The notes under the pieces were generated by a model. That model was not told the origin of the DNA, did no database searches, and saw only the letters and a list, made by a program, of their open reading frames with translations. This document shows positions 31,405-42,425 of a stretch of 64,000 nt of DNA, piece after piece; position 1 is the first letter of the stretch, and each line of letters begins with the position of its first letter. Both the position numbers and the translations under genes were made by a program. The stretch lies in assembly GCF_943734655.1 (NCBI RefSeq), contig NC_071353.1, positions 149,898,043 through 149,962,042 of the forward strand, read 5' to 3'. Source of the stretch: Sabethes cyaneus (Eukaryota > Arthropoda > Insecta > Diptera > Culicidae).

Positions 31405-31735
31405 TTGCTTTGAGAATTGCTGTGACACGTCAAATGCAACGGCCGCAGGCCGTGAGTGCTGCCGGCAATCCGCCGCCGTCGGCAGCAACCCTTCCGCCAA
31501 AATCACATCTGTTTAGGTTTATTTGTTTTCTTACCTCTCTACTGAACTGTATTACTTTCCCCAACTGTACCCAACTGAAGGTCAGAACAAACGACAGTGA
31601 CCCGCGAAATGGTACTTTCTGCAAAATGGTATTTTTCACGAAAGGGGTTTTCGTGAAATTATATTCCGCGAAACACTATATTCCGTGTTATGGTCAATCG
31701 AGAATTGGTTTACCGCGAAATGTCCTTTAGTCTTT
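31405..31735 (-). repeat. Dispersed repeat with GCGAAAT words, copy 1
   Basis: Ordered words CGGCAATCCGCC, TTTAGGTTTATTTG, CCAACTGAAGG, CGCGAAATGGTACTTTCT, TTCGTGAAATT and GTCAATCGAGAATTGG match the reverse complement of 62450-62745. It is noncoding. Both copies abut pyrimidine/purine tracts or other elements. Family unknown. Confidence 0.6.
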
Positions 31736-31736
31736 T

Positions 31737-32405
31737 CTTGGTCCTGCTTTCGTCTCTTTTTTGCTGTCTTTTCGTCGCTTTTCTGTCCTCTTTTTACCGT
31801 TATTCCGGTGTCTCCATCGTATTTTCGTCGTGTTTTCGCTGTCTTTTTCTCCTCTTTTTACTATCTTTTTGTCTCCCTTTTCAGCTGTTTTAGTTTTTTT
31901 GTCGTTGTTCGGTTCGTTTTTTGGGTTCGTTTTCGTTGGTCTTTTTTGTCATCTTTTTGTTGGTTTTCTGTCGTCTGTTTGCCATTCTTTTTGCTTTGTA
32001 TTAACAATTTTTTCGTCGTTTTTCTACACATTTGTCGTTTGTTAAACGTCTTTTTATTGGTTTTATCGTTATTTGTTGTTTTGGTCGCTGTATCAGTATT
32101 TTTGGGTCGTCTTTTCATCGCTTTTTTTAAATTATATTTTTTCCATATATTTTTGCTTTTACAAAGACATCAATTTGCGTTGTTTTTGGCTGTTTTCGCG
32201 TTTTTCGTCATCTTTTTGTTGTCTTTTCGTCATATTGTCGCTATGTTTTTGCTACCCTTTCGTCGTTTCTTAGTCCTGCTTTCGTTTTTTTTTCACTGTT
32301 TTCTCGTTACTTTTCTATCGTATTTTTTACCGTTATTTCGTCATATCTCATTTTCTCTTCTTGCTATCCTTTCGTTTCGTATATTTAGGATAACATTTTT
32401 GGTAT
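31737..32405. repeat. Pyrimidine-rich TTTTCGTC tract
   Basis: The complement of the GACGAAAAG tracts at 2695-6030. The 249-codon Phe/Leu/Val-rich plus frame spanning it looks like a membrane protein but is a compositional artefact: overlapping frames on both strands are equally open and equally hydrophobic or lysine-rich. Confidence 0.75.
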
Positions 32406-32407
32406 AT

Positions 32408-32633
32408 TTTGGCTATTTTCAGAGAGCGAAATGAGGTGCTATATCCTTGACCAATTGTAGCCTGGCTTTTGTTCTAAGTGTCCTTAGTTCATCCCCGAGG
32501 GTCCGGAGTATCACTTAACCTCTATTAGCAATGATACTCCCAACATTCTGTAATTAATCAGTATCTATATGCGAAGCGTTTGGCACGGGAGGTTCACGCT
32601 TTCTTTCTTCCTCTTGTTTTCAAGAAGCTGAAC
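32408..32633 (+). repeat. Dispersed about 210-bp repeat with hairpin, copy 2
   Basis: Homologous to 15090-15300. The hairpin arms at 32501-32512 and 32533-32544 (GTCCGGAGTATC / GATACTCCCAAC) keep the GGAGTATC-GATACTCC core. Confidence 0.7.
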
Positions 32634-32639
32634 TTTTCA

Positions 32640-33160
32640 TATTTCATACATTTAATAATTCTTTAATTTTGTCAAAAATGTCAAATTTCGTGGTAACTAA
32701 GCGACATTTGCGGGAAAATTCAAGTTCTGCTTAAATGGGAAGAAACCGCATGGAACGCTTGTGGAAGTTGCACCAACGCTTCTACTGGTGAAATGTTTGG
32801 GGAATGGTATTTATGTTTCAAAGAAAAGTTTTTGACGTAGGGCACCGTTTTATCACAGGGTGTCTTTCCATTATCTAGATTCTGTTTATCGTCAAGAAAA
32901 TATGAATCATTTTGAACGGTAATAAGTCCGGCAATTTTAAATGGATTTGGATAATTTATATACCGATCGTTTCATAGTAGATGTAGCAATTGTATTCTTT
33001 AATTATTATTTTCCTTTTTATTCAATAAATAGTGAAAACCAACGAAATGTTTCAAGGTCAAATTTGCGCATATTTTTTTTTTTTTTTTTTTAATATATAT
33101 ATATAATATATTTGCTTTATGCAGGGACTTGCATGTGCTTCACATGCAGGGACGACAATT
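32640..33160. other. AT-rich spacer with poly-T and AT dinucleotide run
   Basis: Contains poly-T followed by (AT)n at about 33077-33110, then a short GCATGTGCTTCACATGC palindrome near 33130-33147. No gene. Confidence 0.4.
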
Positions 33161-33165
33161 AAATA

Positions 33166-33352
33166 CACACTTAAATTTTTTTACCGAACTCTGAGCAGCC
33201 GAACGCTCGGTAAAATTCGATGGTGCCAATCGACGTTTACGGATCATTAGTAATGTTTGGCATCATACAAATTTTTTACCGAACGTTCTGCTGCTCAGAG
33301 TTCGGTAAAATTCACAATAATTTGCCGAACTCGGTACTTTTATTTAAGTGTG
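33166..33352. mobile_element. 187-bp MITE with TA target duplication
   Basis: Ends CACACTTAAA and TTTAAGTGTG as inverted repeats, flanked by TA (33164-33165 and 33353-33354). The interior is also palindromic: TTTACCGAACTCTGAGCAG near the left is mirrored by CTGCTCAGAGTTCGGTAAA near the right. Noncoding; consistent with a Tc1/mariner-type MITE. Confidence 0.82.
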
Positions 33353-33556
33353 TACACCTTCTGTGTATTGTGATTTCGATTACCTTCCTTTTACAAAGAA
33401 AAACTGACAAACTTATCACTCGTAGTCCCAATGGGTCGAAGATGTTTTTACGTACGGTGGTTAAACCTAGACCGACTTAATGTCTGTGTTAGGCAAGTCT
33501 ACTACAATTGTAGGGTTTGATTATAATGATTTTATTTGTTCTTATCTATGTATAGG

Positions 33557-33612
33557 TGTTGGAAGCACGAGCGTTAGCCGGGGTGTGTTCTTTTAGCGAC
33601 CACGGTCGACCT
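33557..33612 (+). repeat. 5' LTR remnant
   Basis: TGTTGGAAGCACGAGCG, then AGCCGGGGTGTGTTCTTTTA and the GCGACCACGGTC word, as in the 3' copy but with about 30 bases fewer between the two blocks. The rest of the LTR seems deleted, since the gag ATG lies just 110 bases on. Confidence 0.6.
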
Positions 33613-33722
33613 CAACTTTGATCTGCCAGCAAATAAGGCTGATTCCAAGGAAATAGTTTCGTTTGTTCAAACTAATCCGAACAAAATCAAAGATTTTTAC
33701 CTCTCGGACATAACCTCGAAAG

Positions 33723-35398
33723 ATGGCTAATTCGAAGTCCGGCAGCTGCCTTCTGCGTTCGGAAGTGGACCCAAATGAAATGGTCCAGTGTGACCAGTGC
33801 GACGGCTGGGCGCATTACGGTTGCGCTGGAGTGAATGATACGGTAAAGGTGATCCTGTCGTGGAGCTGTCTGAAGTGCAGCAATTTTCTGCAAGTACCCA
33901 AAATGAAAGGTTCTGCTGTGGCAACGTCGAAAAAGATCTCCACGGATGGAAAGAAGACAAATTCGAAGAGAGAAACTGGTTCGGTGAGTAGGGCTGTTTT
34001 GAGCGCATTCTACGTAGAAAATGGCTCGAAATGGAACGTGCGGTGAAGGAGAACGAATTACGCCTGGAGAGAGAACTACGCCAAATTGAATTGGACCAAG
34101 AGCGGGAGTTACAGGCACATCAGCTGAAACAGGAGCAGGAATTGCTGACTCAGCGTCTGCAGGAAGAGGAAGAGTTTCTCAAAAAGCGAAACAAGCTGCA
34201 TGAACAGTTCAAAAATGCAATTGAGGTACGGGCTGTGAAAAGGAAGAAGAACATAAAGAGGATGGAGATGATGAAGAAGGCGCTGTTGGTGGAATTCTGG
34301 GCGAAGATGAAGAGGAAGACCTTCATCGGAAGGTAGAGGATTGGCTCGATAACAAAAGCTTCAACAAAAACCTTGCCCCCTCCCACTTTACCGAAAAATC
34401 CGATTGCAAATCATCACAATATTCAGAATAAAGAGGATTCGTTCGAACGACTGACTCGCGATGGACGGAACTTATTAGAAGGGCTACTGGACCGTACACG
34501 AAATGCGTCGAGGTAGGAACCGGTAGGATTCTTCCAAGCGCAAATATCCACTCGACAGTCCATTTCCAAGCAGTTACCGGTGTTTAGGGGCGAGGCTGAA
34601 CTTTGGCCGATTTTCATTACCTAGTAGTTATGAGTATACCACCGAAGCATGCGGATTTTCTAACCTGGACAATTTGAAGCGCCTGCAGGATAGCTTAAAA
34701 GGGGAAGCTCTAGAAGTCATGAGAAGTCGGCTTGTCCTCCCCGACTCGGTTCCCGATGTAATCCGTAATCTCCGGAATTTGTCCGGGAAGTCTGAGAAGC
34801 TTTTAAAAACACTGCTGATGAAAGTCCGCCAGGCTAAGCCACCCAAAGCTGACCGTTTAGATGCATTCATACACTTCGGTATAACGGTCAAGTAGCTCTG
34901 CGACCACTTAGAAGCTGCGAAGCTCGTGGATCATTTGAGAAACCCAATTTGGTCCAAGAGCTTGTGGATAAGTTTCCTCCAAACTACAAAATGGATTTGG
35001 ATCTGCTACAAATGGAACCAAGTCGGCACTCCGTTAAGGATCTTTACCGAATTCATGAGCGGTATTGTCTCCGAGGTCAGTGAATTCTCCACTCACGATC
35101 TTCACGATTACAGTGAACGTTCCGCGTGAGCGAAGCCGAACAAGAAGCAATTTGCAAAACCCATGTTGGGTGTGCAAGAGGACTGATCACAAGATCAGGT
35201 TTTACGACGACTTCCGTAAACTAAACATCGCGGAACGTCTAAAGCTGGTTGAACAGTTCAAGTTGTGTGAACTGTGCCTTAATAACCATGGAAAGAGCCG
35301 CTGCAACTTTAAGATTCGCTGCAACGTTGCTGACTGTCAAGGAGGACATAATCCGCTTTTGCACCGAAGAAGTTGTTCAGATAATGGAGGTCCAGTGT
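33723..35398 (+). pseudogene. BEL/Pao gag with N-terminal PHD finger
   Basis: The first frame (33723-34046) carries a PHD-like zinc finger: EMVQCDQCDGWAHYGCAGV followed by WSCLKC. After a frameshift, 34031-34336 encodes a highly charged coiled coil (RELRQIELDQERELQAHQLK). The DUF1759 core follows at 34674-34895 (RLQDSLKGEALEVMRSRLVL, then LRNLSGKSEKLLKTLL). The cysteine-rich part at about 35155-35370 reads CWVCKRTDHKIRFYDDF, CELCLNNHGKSRC and GGHNPLLHR. At least three frameshifts or stops separate these pieces. A PHD finger ahead of gag is known to me from annotated mosquito Pao polyproteins; it may bind chromatin, which is inference. Confidence 0.82.
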
Positions 35399-36120
35399 AA
35401 CAGCAGCCTAAATCGCTCCGTGTTGATACTGGATATCCTAGAATTTTTGGATGAGGGGTCCTCCATTACCTTGGTCGAGGATTCTATCGTCAACAAGTTG
35501 AAGATCAACGGAATAGCTGAGCCGCTAGTGGTCACATGGACTGGAAACATGAAGCGCTTCGAGAACGGTTCTCGGAAAGTGGTATCTGATGGTATCCGCT
35601 AGAAGCTCAAGCGAGCTCGCACCATTGCGGAATTCATTTTGCCTAAACAGGAGATGCAATTCCGCGAGATTGCGGCACGCTATCCCCACTTACAGGGCCT
35701 GCCGGTTGAGGATTATAACGCAGAAGAATCGAAAATGATGATCGGGTTGGCCAACATGCACGTATTCGCTCCGCTCGAATCTAGGGTTGGTAGACCAGGC
35801 GAGCCAATCGGTGTTCGGTCGCAATTAGGCTGGACAGTCTACGGACAGGAGAACCAGTGTACGTTGTCGATTGCGGTGGTGAATTTTCTCGCGGTGGAGT
35901 CAGTGAGCAACCAGGCGTTGCATGATATGATTCGCAGCCAATACGTGATGGAGGAAGCAGGGGTTACACCGGCCGGAATTCCGGAGTCGGCCGAAAACGA
36001 GCGCGTTCGTGAGATTTTTCAAATTAGGACGGTTCGTGTTGGATGTCGTTTCCAGACAGGGCTCTTGTGGCTATCTGATGGCTGTGCGCAGGATGCAAGC
36101 ATTGGATAGGAAGCTATCAA
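35399..36120 (+). pseudogene. BEL/Pao protease and start of reverse transcriptase
   Basis: The protease active-site region reads LDEGSSITLVEDSIVNKL (about 35445), where D-S/E-G-S is the expected catalytic box; here it is DEGS. The second half (35639-36109) holds LPVEDYNAEESKMMIGLANM and GEPIGVRSQLGWTVYG, typical of the DUF1758 C-terminus. The next block, RVGCRFQTGLLW with AVRRMQALDRKLSKK in the other frame, is the very start of the Pao reverse transcriptase region. The sequence then jumps to RNase H, skipping the palm. Confidence 0.8.
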
Positions 36121-37314
36121 AAAAGTGTTGGAGAGAAGGCGTACGAGTGCGTAGAATATTTTCGTGCCATCGTCAACGAAAAGATGGTTTGTGTGCTGGT
36201 AATGAGTCGTATCAAGGTTGCCCCGCTGAAGCAACTGAGTGTTCCACGGCTAGAGCTGCAGGCCGCACTGCTGGGTGCCAGGCTAGTGCGCACCGTTCAA
36301 GAGAGCCACAGTTACGAGATCCTGCAAACGTTCCTCTGGACCGATTCGCGGACGGTCTGGTCTTGGATTAGATCGGATCAGCGAAGGTATAAGCCATTCG
36401 TCGGTTTTCGCATTGGAGAAATCCTCAGCCGTCCGAATCTGTCCAAATCGCGTTGGACACCGACGAAACTAAACGAGGCGGACAGATTTACGAAGTGGAG
36501 GCGTGACGCAGAGTTGGAATCGATCAGTAGCTGGTTCAAAGGGCCCAGTTTTTTGTACCAAGACGAGGCGAACTGGCCGCAGCAAACTGCGCCGGCCAAC
36601 ACGAACGAAGAGCTCCGGGCGCAGCTCCTGTTTCATGACGTGGTTGTGCAGGACACTTTGGTCGACGTTCATCGGTTTTCTAAATGGAATGTGTTAGTGA
36701 AGACGGTGGCTTGCTTATACAGATTTGGGTCCAACTGTCGAAGGCGGATGAAAGGTGATCCGATCACGTTAATGTCGGTGAGGTTGTCTGCAGTACGTAC
36801 ACTGTTGAAGCAGGAGGAATTCCAGCAGGCGGAGCGCTATATATTACTAGCGGTTCAGGACGAAGCGTTCGGGGACGAGTTGAAAACCTTGATGAATAAC
36901 CGAAGCCGGCCTACGAGCGAGTGGGTAGCCTTGGAGAAGTCGAGCCCACAGTACAAGTTGACGCCACTGGTCGACGAAAACGATGTGATTCGGATGGAAG
37001 GGCGTACGGAGAAAGCCGAATTCTTACCATTCGATCTGCGCTTTCCGGTGATTCTACTGAAAGAGCACCATGTAACGGAGTTGATCGTGCAGCACTACCA
37101 CGAGCGCTTCGAGCACGGCTATCGAGAGACGGTTAAAAACGAGATTCGGCAGCGGTTCTACATTCCGAAAGTCGGTACGGTGGTGTACAAAGTATCGAAG
37201 GCGTGTCTCAGTGGTGTAAAGTTCATCATAGTCGACCACGGGTCCCAAGGATGGCAGCTTTACCGGTGCAGCGTTTACAACCCTAACGACGACCGTTCAG
37301 TTCCACCGGAATAG
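36121..37314 (+). pseudogene. BEL/Pao RNase H and integrase N-terminus
   Basis: The frame enters at YECVEYFRAIVNEK, continues VMSRIKVAPLKQLSVPRLEL and LWTDSRTVWSWIRSDQRRYK (RNase H with WTDS carrying a catalytic Asp), and the KLNEADRFTKWR segment where related elements read NPAD-aSRG. The integrase zinc-binding HHCC region begins HHVTELIVQHYHERFEHGY; its two Cys pairs are partly lost after KVSKACLSGVKF. A frameshift near 37290 passes to the next frame. Confidence 0.85.
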
Positions 37315-38149
37315 ACTACCCAGTTAACGTTACGGTAGCGCGTCGTAGCGAAAAGCGCTGGATAGCCGTGTTCACTTGCTTCGTGACGCGCGCTGTTCAC
37401 CTGGAAGTGAGTGCCAGCCTGACAACACAGTCGTGTTTGATGGCTATTCGCCGCCTCATGCGTCGTAGAGGACCACCGCAAGAGTTCTTCTCCGATAACG
37501 GGACTAACCTGAAAGCAGCCAGCAAGGAGCTGACGGGGAGAATCAACGAAATCAACAGCGACTGCGCGGGTGAGTTGACCGAAGCGCGGATGCAGTGGTC
37601 ATTCAACCCACCAGATGCCCCCCACATGGGTGGGGTATGGGAGCGATTGGTCAGATCGGTTAAGCGGGCGTTGGAAGCATTGAACGACGGACAGCGGTTG
37701 ACAGACGAAATTCTACACACGTCAGTAACGGAATCAGAAGACATGATTAACTCGAGACCGCTGGTGTACGTATCGCAGGAAACAGCTGAGGCAGAAGCGC
37801 TCAGTCCGAACCATTTTCTGCGAGGTGTTTCGCCGAACGAGCCACAGATGGTTCCCCCTCCACCGCACCCAGCAGAAACAGCGGTCGAAGTGGCACGGTG
37901 AAGCCGACCTAGTCTACGTAGTCGAGGGGTCCAAGCGAAGATCCTGGGTACGTGGAAGAATCGAGGAGGTTGGCGAGTGACGGTCGCGTGCGGCAGGCGT
38001 TGGTCCAAACGAGCAGTGGTTTGTTTCGGCCAGCGGTGGCGCAGTTGGCTGTGATTGAGGTTGGCGAAGAAGATGGTGGTAAAGCCAGACCGGAAGTGGC
38101 CTCCGGACTAGGTTTACGGGCCGGGGAAATGTTCGGAGCACTGCACTGA
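37300..38149 (+). pseudogene. BEL/Pao integrase core and DUF5641
   Basis: STGIDY (first catalytic Asp, with the FGP that normally follows deleted) leads to VTVARRSEKRWIAVFTCF, VTRAVHLEVSASLTTQSCL, FFSDNGTNLKAASKEL (second Asp) and APHMGGVWERLVRSVKRAL (Glu). After a stop at 37899-37901 another frame continues DLVYVVEGSKRRSWVRGRIE to 38149, the DUF5641 module that ends Pao integrases. The catalytic D-D-E residues are present, but frames are broken. Confidence 0.86.
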
Positions 38150-38580
38150 GCGCACTGCATCGCGTACACAGCCGAACGTTCAGCCGGGGTGTGTTCTTTT
38201 AGCGACCACGGTCAACTTCAGGTCGTATGTTGACGTGTTGCGGTGTAAAACAAACAACAACAAATAGAGACAAGTGAGTGACAGAACGGAAGAAAACAAC
38301 AAAGAAGAAGAAAATAGTAGTCAGAATAAAAGGAAAGTTGTCCTATTTCTAATAGGGAGTGAGATTTATTGAACAAATTTAATTGAGCCTAATTTGCACC
38401 TAAAAATACCGTGTATTTGATTCGTGTATTTAGGATACGAAAGTTGATCACTGTGAGTAAAGTGTGAATTGATTGAAAACTTATTATTGTACCTGAAAAT
38501 AAGATGTAAAATTTGTTAACCTGAATAAATAACCACATTAAAACTTACAGCTAAGATCGAGAACAAGGGTGCTGTGAGTG
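38130..38580 (+). repeat. 3' LTR (approximate)
   Basis: Follows the purine-rich GGCCGGGGAAA and begins TGTTCGGAGCAC, overlapping the end of the DUF5641 frame. It contains the AGCCGGGGTGTGTTC word shared with the 5' remnant. The right end is not fixed because the 5' LTR is too short for comparison and no target duplication was found. Confidence 0.5.
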
Positions 38581-38589
38581 TGCATTAAA

Positions 38590-39029
38590 AACTCCTATAT
38601 TGGCTAGTACGAGCGATCGGTACAAACTACAATTGATTCGTTTGAGTAGTGGGCCAGAAAGCGCATAAAGACATGATAAAATTATTTTACTGCATGACAA
38701 TGCTCGGCCTCATGTCACAATAGTCGTGAAATGCTCAAGTAGAACAGTTTATCGCACCCGTCGTATTCTCCGGATATTGTTCCATCTGATAATTGGTTAT
38801 TCCGCCAGAAGCCGCCGGCCTGGTAGAGTTAGAAAATTGGTTTGAAACTTTGATCATTTCAGAAGACGAAACTAGTGGAATTATTCTTTTCTTTTTTGGA
38901 TTGTTGGTCTTGAAATGATAAGACAAAAACACTTGTTAGGTGAATTTATTCGAGGTATTTAACATCTAAGTTAAGTTGTTAGGTTTTGTCAACTCAAAAA
39001 TTTTCTCCGGAAGGACCGATCAAATCAAA
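38590..39029. other. AT-rich spacer
   Basis: Nothing supported; short frames lack domains. Confidence 0.35.
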
Positions 39030-41570
39030 ACCGAACTGTTCCACAACTTCAGAGTTTCTCTCAGACAGATGGACAGACTGCGCACGCACGCACACGTACA
39101 AACACACACTCGCTTTGAGCGTCCCATTTGTTTGTTTGTTTGTATTGTGCTGTCTGTTTTCCTTTCATTCCCAATAAATGGTAAAGTAATTGTTGTAAAA
39201 CGATGATTTTATTCTTATTATGTCCCGGTGAGATAACGAAAGCAGCTACTCCTTCCGCGCGCTCTCGAACAAAATAATTGAACGTTGTAAAAGGAAAAAA
39301 AAAGAAAAAGAAAAAGAAAAAACCAGCGAGTTTATACTGCCACTTAGCGTTTTGATTGAACGGATACAGCAGGTTATGTGTATCGCAATAATCGTAAGAA
39401 AAACAAACAACAATTTTATGAGTTTAGGCTGCCCCGGTACTGAACCCCCCCCTCGCCATCCCACCGTTTCCTACCTGCCGCGGACTTTTGGGCTTGATAT
39501 TTAATTAACAAATGATATATATTTTACGCGTATTCGCATTCGCAGTTGGTCTGTGCAACAGACAACCTGCAGTAGTTGTGCACACAGTCCAGACCAGAGT
39601 AGAGCGCAGATTTTATTTCCCTTTTGTACAATGATCGATTACGGTTTTGTGTAAATATACCATCAGCAGAAGTTATATGGACTTTTATTGGAGTATTTGT
39701 TAATATATATAGGCAGGTAGCTCTCGTTCGCGCTTGCTAAGGGTCGATGATCGTCTGATTGCTCTTGAGCAATCTTAGCTATCTAGCTCGATTCGATAGT
39801 CCGAGGATCCGAGGAAGAGTTGGGAAGAATCGCGCATAGTTTATGCGCTTATGAATGAGAGTAATATTAGAAAATTTGAGGTATCCAGTTTTTCAGAAAT
39901 TTGTATGAAATCGGCGATACGCTACACGCACCGCCGTCGGGCCGCGGTCTGGCTCTTCTGCTCTCTGTTGTTGACCTTGTGCCGACTTTTCGCCTGCCGG
40001 GTTTTCCACGCGCTTAACCACGCTGTGTTTTAACTTTCCTCTGGGTTCGGGGTCCGGACAGCTCGTAGAGAATGCAGTCACGTCGTCGTCGTCGTCGTCG
40101 TCGTTGCATCCTCCAGGGGTTGTCCTCCTAGTCTAGAGGAGTGTGTACCATTTTCTGGGTTGCGGTTGGGGGGATTATTAAGAGTGAGTGTATGCATTCG
40201 TGTTGTGTTTTTCACATTCAGCATCGAACATCGAATCTGACGAAGAGCACGGATCAAGGAGTTGCCTCTGCTCTATGGATGGATGGACGGACAGGAGGCC
40301 ACAGAGGAGGCAGACGGACGAGAGATCAGAAGGCGAATAAATTAAATTGAATTAGATTGCTTGCTTGGCACTTGGCTGCACTTTCTCCTCGGTCCCCTCC
40401 GGGGAAAGGATCCACTGACTGCGAAGAACCTTGACGGAACGGAACGGAAGAGTAACCCTTTGTCTCTCGTTTTTCCGTCATTCAGCAAGGGAACCAGCGT
40501 GCATGGGAACATGGGAGGGCACGAACGAAGGAGGACTTGATTTATGGGACTTTTCATCTGCTTATGTTTTTTTTTGCTCTCTCGCCCCAACCCGACGACG
40601 ACGACGACGACGACGAGCGAATAAACCTGACTCCTGTTCCGTTTCTCATCGCATCGTGAATACGGGGAGGACGTCAGCAGCTCTCTATTTGAAAAGTGCT
40701 TTCGTGTAAAAGCCATTAATACCGTGCTTCCGTTGTGCACGATTGGCAACGGAATTGGTCATGATTTTACGAGTAATTTACATTCACTGTAGTGCGGCGT
40801 ACTTAAAATCGTACAATGCGGATTCAACTAGAACCCATTTCTGTGGCTTAGGTTCGAACTTTTCAACGAGTGGAAAACTCACCGTCCGATTTGGCTTATG
40901 ACTTGGCAATAATTCCGTACGCAGCATTCAATGTCTCTCTACGGCTGTTAACACCTTCACTCAATATATTTATCCTCTATGCCGGCCAAACTGCAACACA
41001 GAACAAGTTAATAATCCACTTGCCGACGGTAAACAAACGGCCTCCTCGGTCGGTTGGTTGGTCGGTCGGTCGGTCGATCGGCCGGCCGCTGCCAATTGCA
41101 ATAGCAAAACAAATCGACGACCAACTCCGACCAGCGAGGGGGGGTAAGTGGCAGAGTGACAGACCCTCCGCACCGTTAAATCCGTGCGGGCAAGTAATAA
41201 ATACGTTTTCACGAAAAACCAACCGGCTCCCGTACCGGCAACGTACACGCTGCTGGGAAAACCCGATTTTCCGCCAGTCAACTAGGGCCAGGGTTGATGT
41301 TCTGAGTGGTCACAGTCACAGGGGATTTGGGGCTGGGAGGGAACCGGAAGAGCAGAGCAAGCAGTACAGAGCAGTTCGAGTGGCAGCGTGAAATCGGCGT
41401 TTTCGTGTTTAAAAATAGATATTTTTGCGCGAGTGTAATATGAACTCGCGGACCGACCGACGAAACCGTGCAGCAAGCTTTGCGGGAGCGCGCGGTTCAT
41501 TGCTGTTACTGCGGCGTTCCGCCGCCGGGTAACTGCCGTCCGTTCCCCCCGTTATCGTAGTGGAAAAGGC
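39030..41570. other. GC-richer block, possible regulatory region or noncoding exon
   Basis: A clear compositional shift without a consistent protein. It holds a (GTC)8 run at about 40080-40104 and the inverted (CGA)8 run at about 40591-40617, short tetranucleotide repeats (GGTCGGTC near 41060-41082), and CG-rich patches. Its texture resembles 24180-26340, so it may be another promoter or leader. Frames of 60-173 codons overlap on both strands and none shows a domain. Confidence 0.35.
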
Positions 41571-41894
41571 ATAAAATACACGGAAAACAAGTAATCTGGA
41601 TTCTCACCGCAGGGGAGGGGGGGGGGGGGGAGATGGAGAGGTATGGCACGGTAGTGGCTGGTAATATAATATGAACTTGATTTTAGTTTATGCGGAAATT
41701 AATCCGTGTAAATTGATCGAGGGAAATTGTTTTGAATTATGTCAAATGTGGTAAAGATTTTTGAAATCAGTGTCGAATCGATGCAATCACTGGCATGCCC
41801 AGATTTTGTTAAAAGGAGGGCTCTAAACTTTTACAATACGCTGTAGACCTGTTCTTAAGTGTTTCTTGATTATGCTCTTTCTTTTTAGACAGTC
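41571..41894. other. Spacer with poly-G run
   Basis: A G run of about 14 lies near 41615-41630; otherwise unassigned. Confidence 0.4.
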
Positions 41895-42425
41895 TCAATG
41901 TGACACTAGACAAATTCCGGAAGTACAACTTGCAGATTCATCATCTGTTTGTGAACTTTAAGGCGGCGTACGATTTAGTCAGACGAAATGTGAGTTGTGG
42001 CAGATAATGCTAGAACATGGTTTTCCGACGAAACTAATTAAGGTGATTCGTAATTTACTGGCCTCGAAATGTGCAATACGAATAGCAAACGTGGAAAGTA
42101 ACGGGAACTGGCAGGGAACATGGGAGTCAAAATAGTGTTGTTGCCGAGGTGGAACCAGGATGGGCAACGATATGAGGGGTAGAGGGTGAATTCATATACC
42201 TCGGTACGCTCGTGATATGTGACTACGATGTAAGCCGCGTAGTGAAACGACGAATTGCAGCCGCGAATCGAACTTTCTACAGATTATGTAGCCAGCTGAA
42301 GTCTCGTAGTTTGCAAATTTGCACAAAACTGGCACTCTGCAGAACACCTTTGCATGGAAAATAATAACGTGGGCCTTTACGGATATGAATCATAGATACT
42401 AAAAGAAGTTGATCGACGAGTGCTT
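41895..42425 (+). pseudogene. RTE-like non-LTR reverse transcriptase fragment
   Basis: The translation carries LQIHHLFVNFKAAYDLVRRN (palm motif with the first catalytic Asp changed: expected FIDFKAAYD, here FVNFKAAYD), then MLEHGF-T-KLIKVIRNLL and IRIANVES. After a deletion of the central part including the catalytic box, it continues EFIYLGTLVICDYD, RRIAAANRTFYRLCSQLKS and TKLALCRT. This order is characteristic of RTE-clade elements. Stops interrupt it, so it is dead. Confidence 0.78.

Larger units (their letters stand above)
33557..38580 (+). mobile_element. Old BEL/Pao element with PHD-finger gag and deleted reverse transcriptase
   Basis: The coding order is gag (PHD finger, coiled coil, DUF1759, zinc knuckle), protease, RNase H, integrase and DUF5641, all plus strand and in broken frames. 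Short LTR remnants lie at both ends: AGCCGGGGTGTGTTCTTTTA with following bases at 33574-33606 and 38180-38212, and TGTT-GGA-GCAC starts at 33557 and 38130. The right boundary is approximate. Most of the 5' LTR and leader are missing. The element is much older than the one at 16025. Confidence 0.85.

Noticed and set aside
31685..32434. 249-codon hydrophobic frame resembling a polytopic membrane protein
   Set aside because: Lies in the TTTTCGTC tract; overlapping frames are equally open and the residues are only those the tract can encode.
37397..38008. 203-codon reverse-strand frame opposite the integrase
   Set aside because: Shadow of the plus-strand integrase/DUF5641 coding sequence, which has clear domain motifs.
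40870..41391. 173-codon plus frame in the GC-rich block
   Set aside because: No domain; the part around 41041-41090 is tetranucleotide repeat, and overlapping frames on the other strand are equally long.
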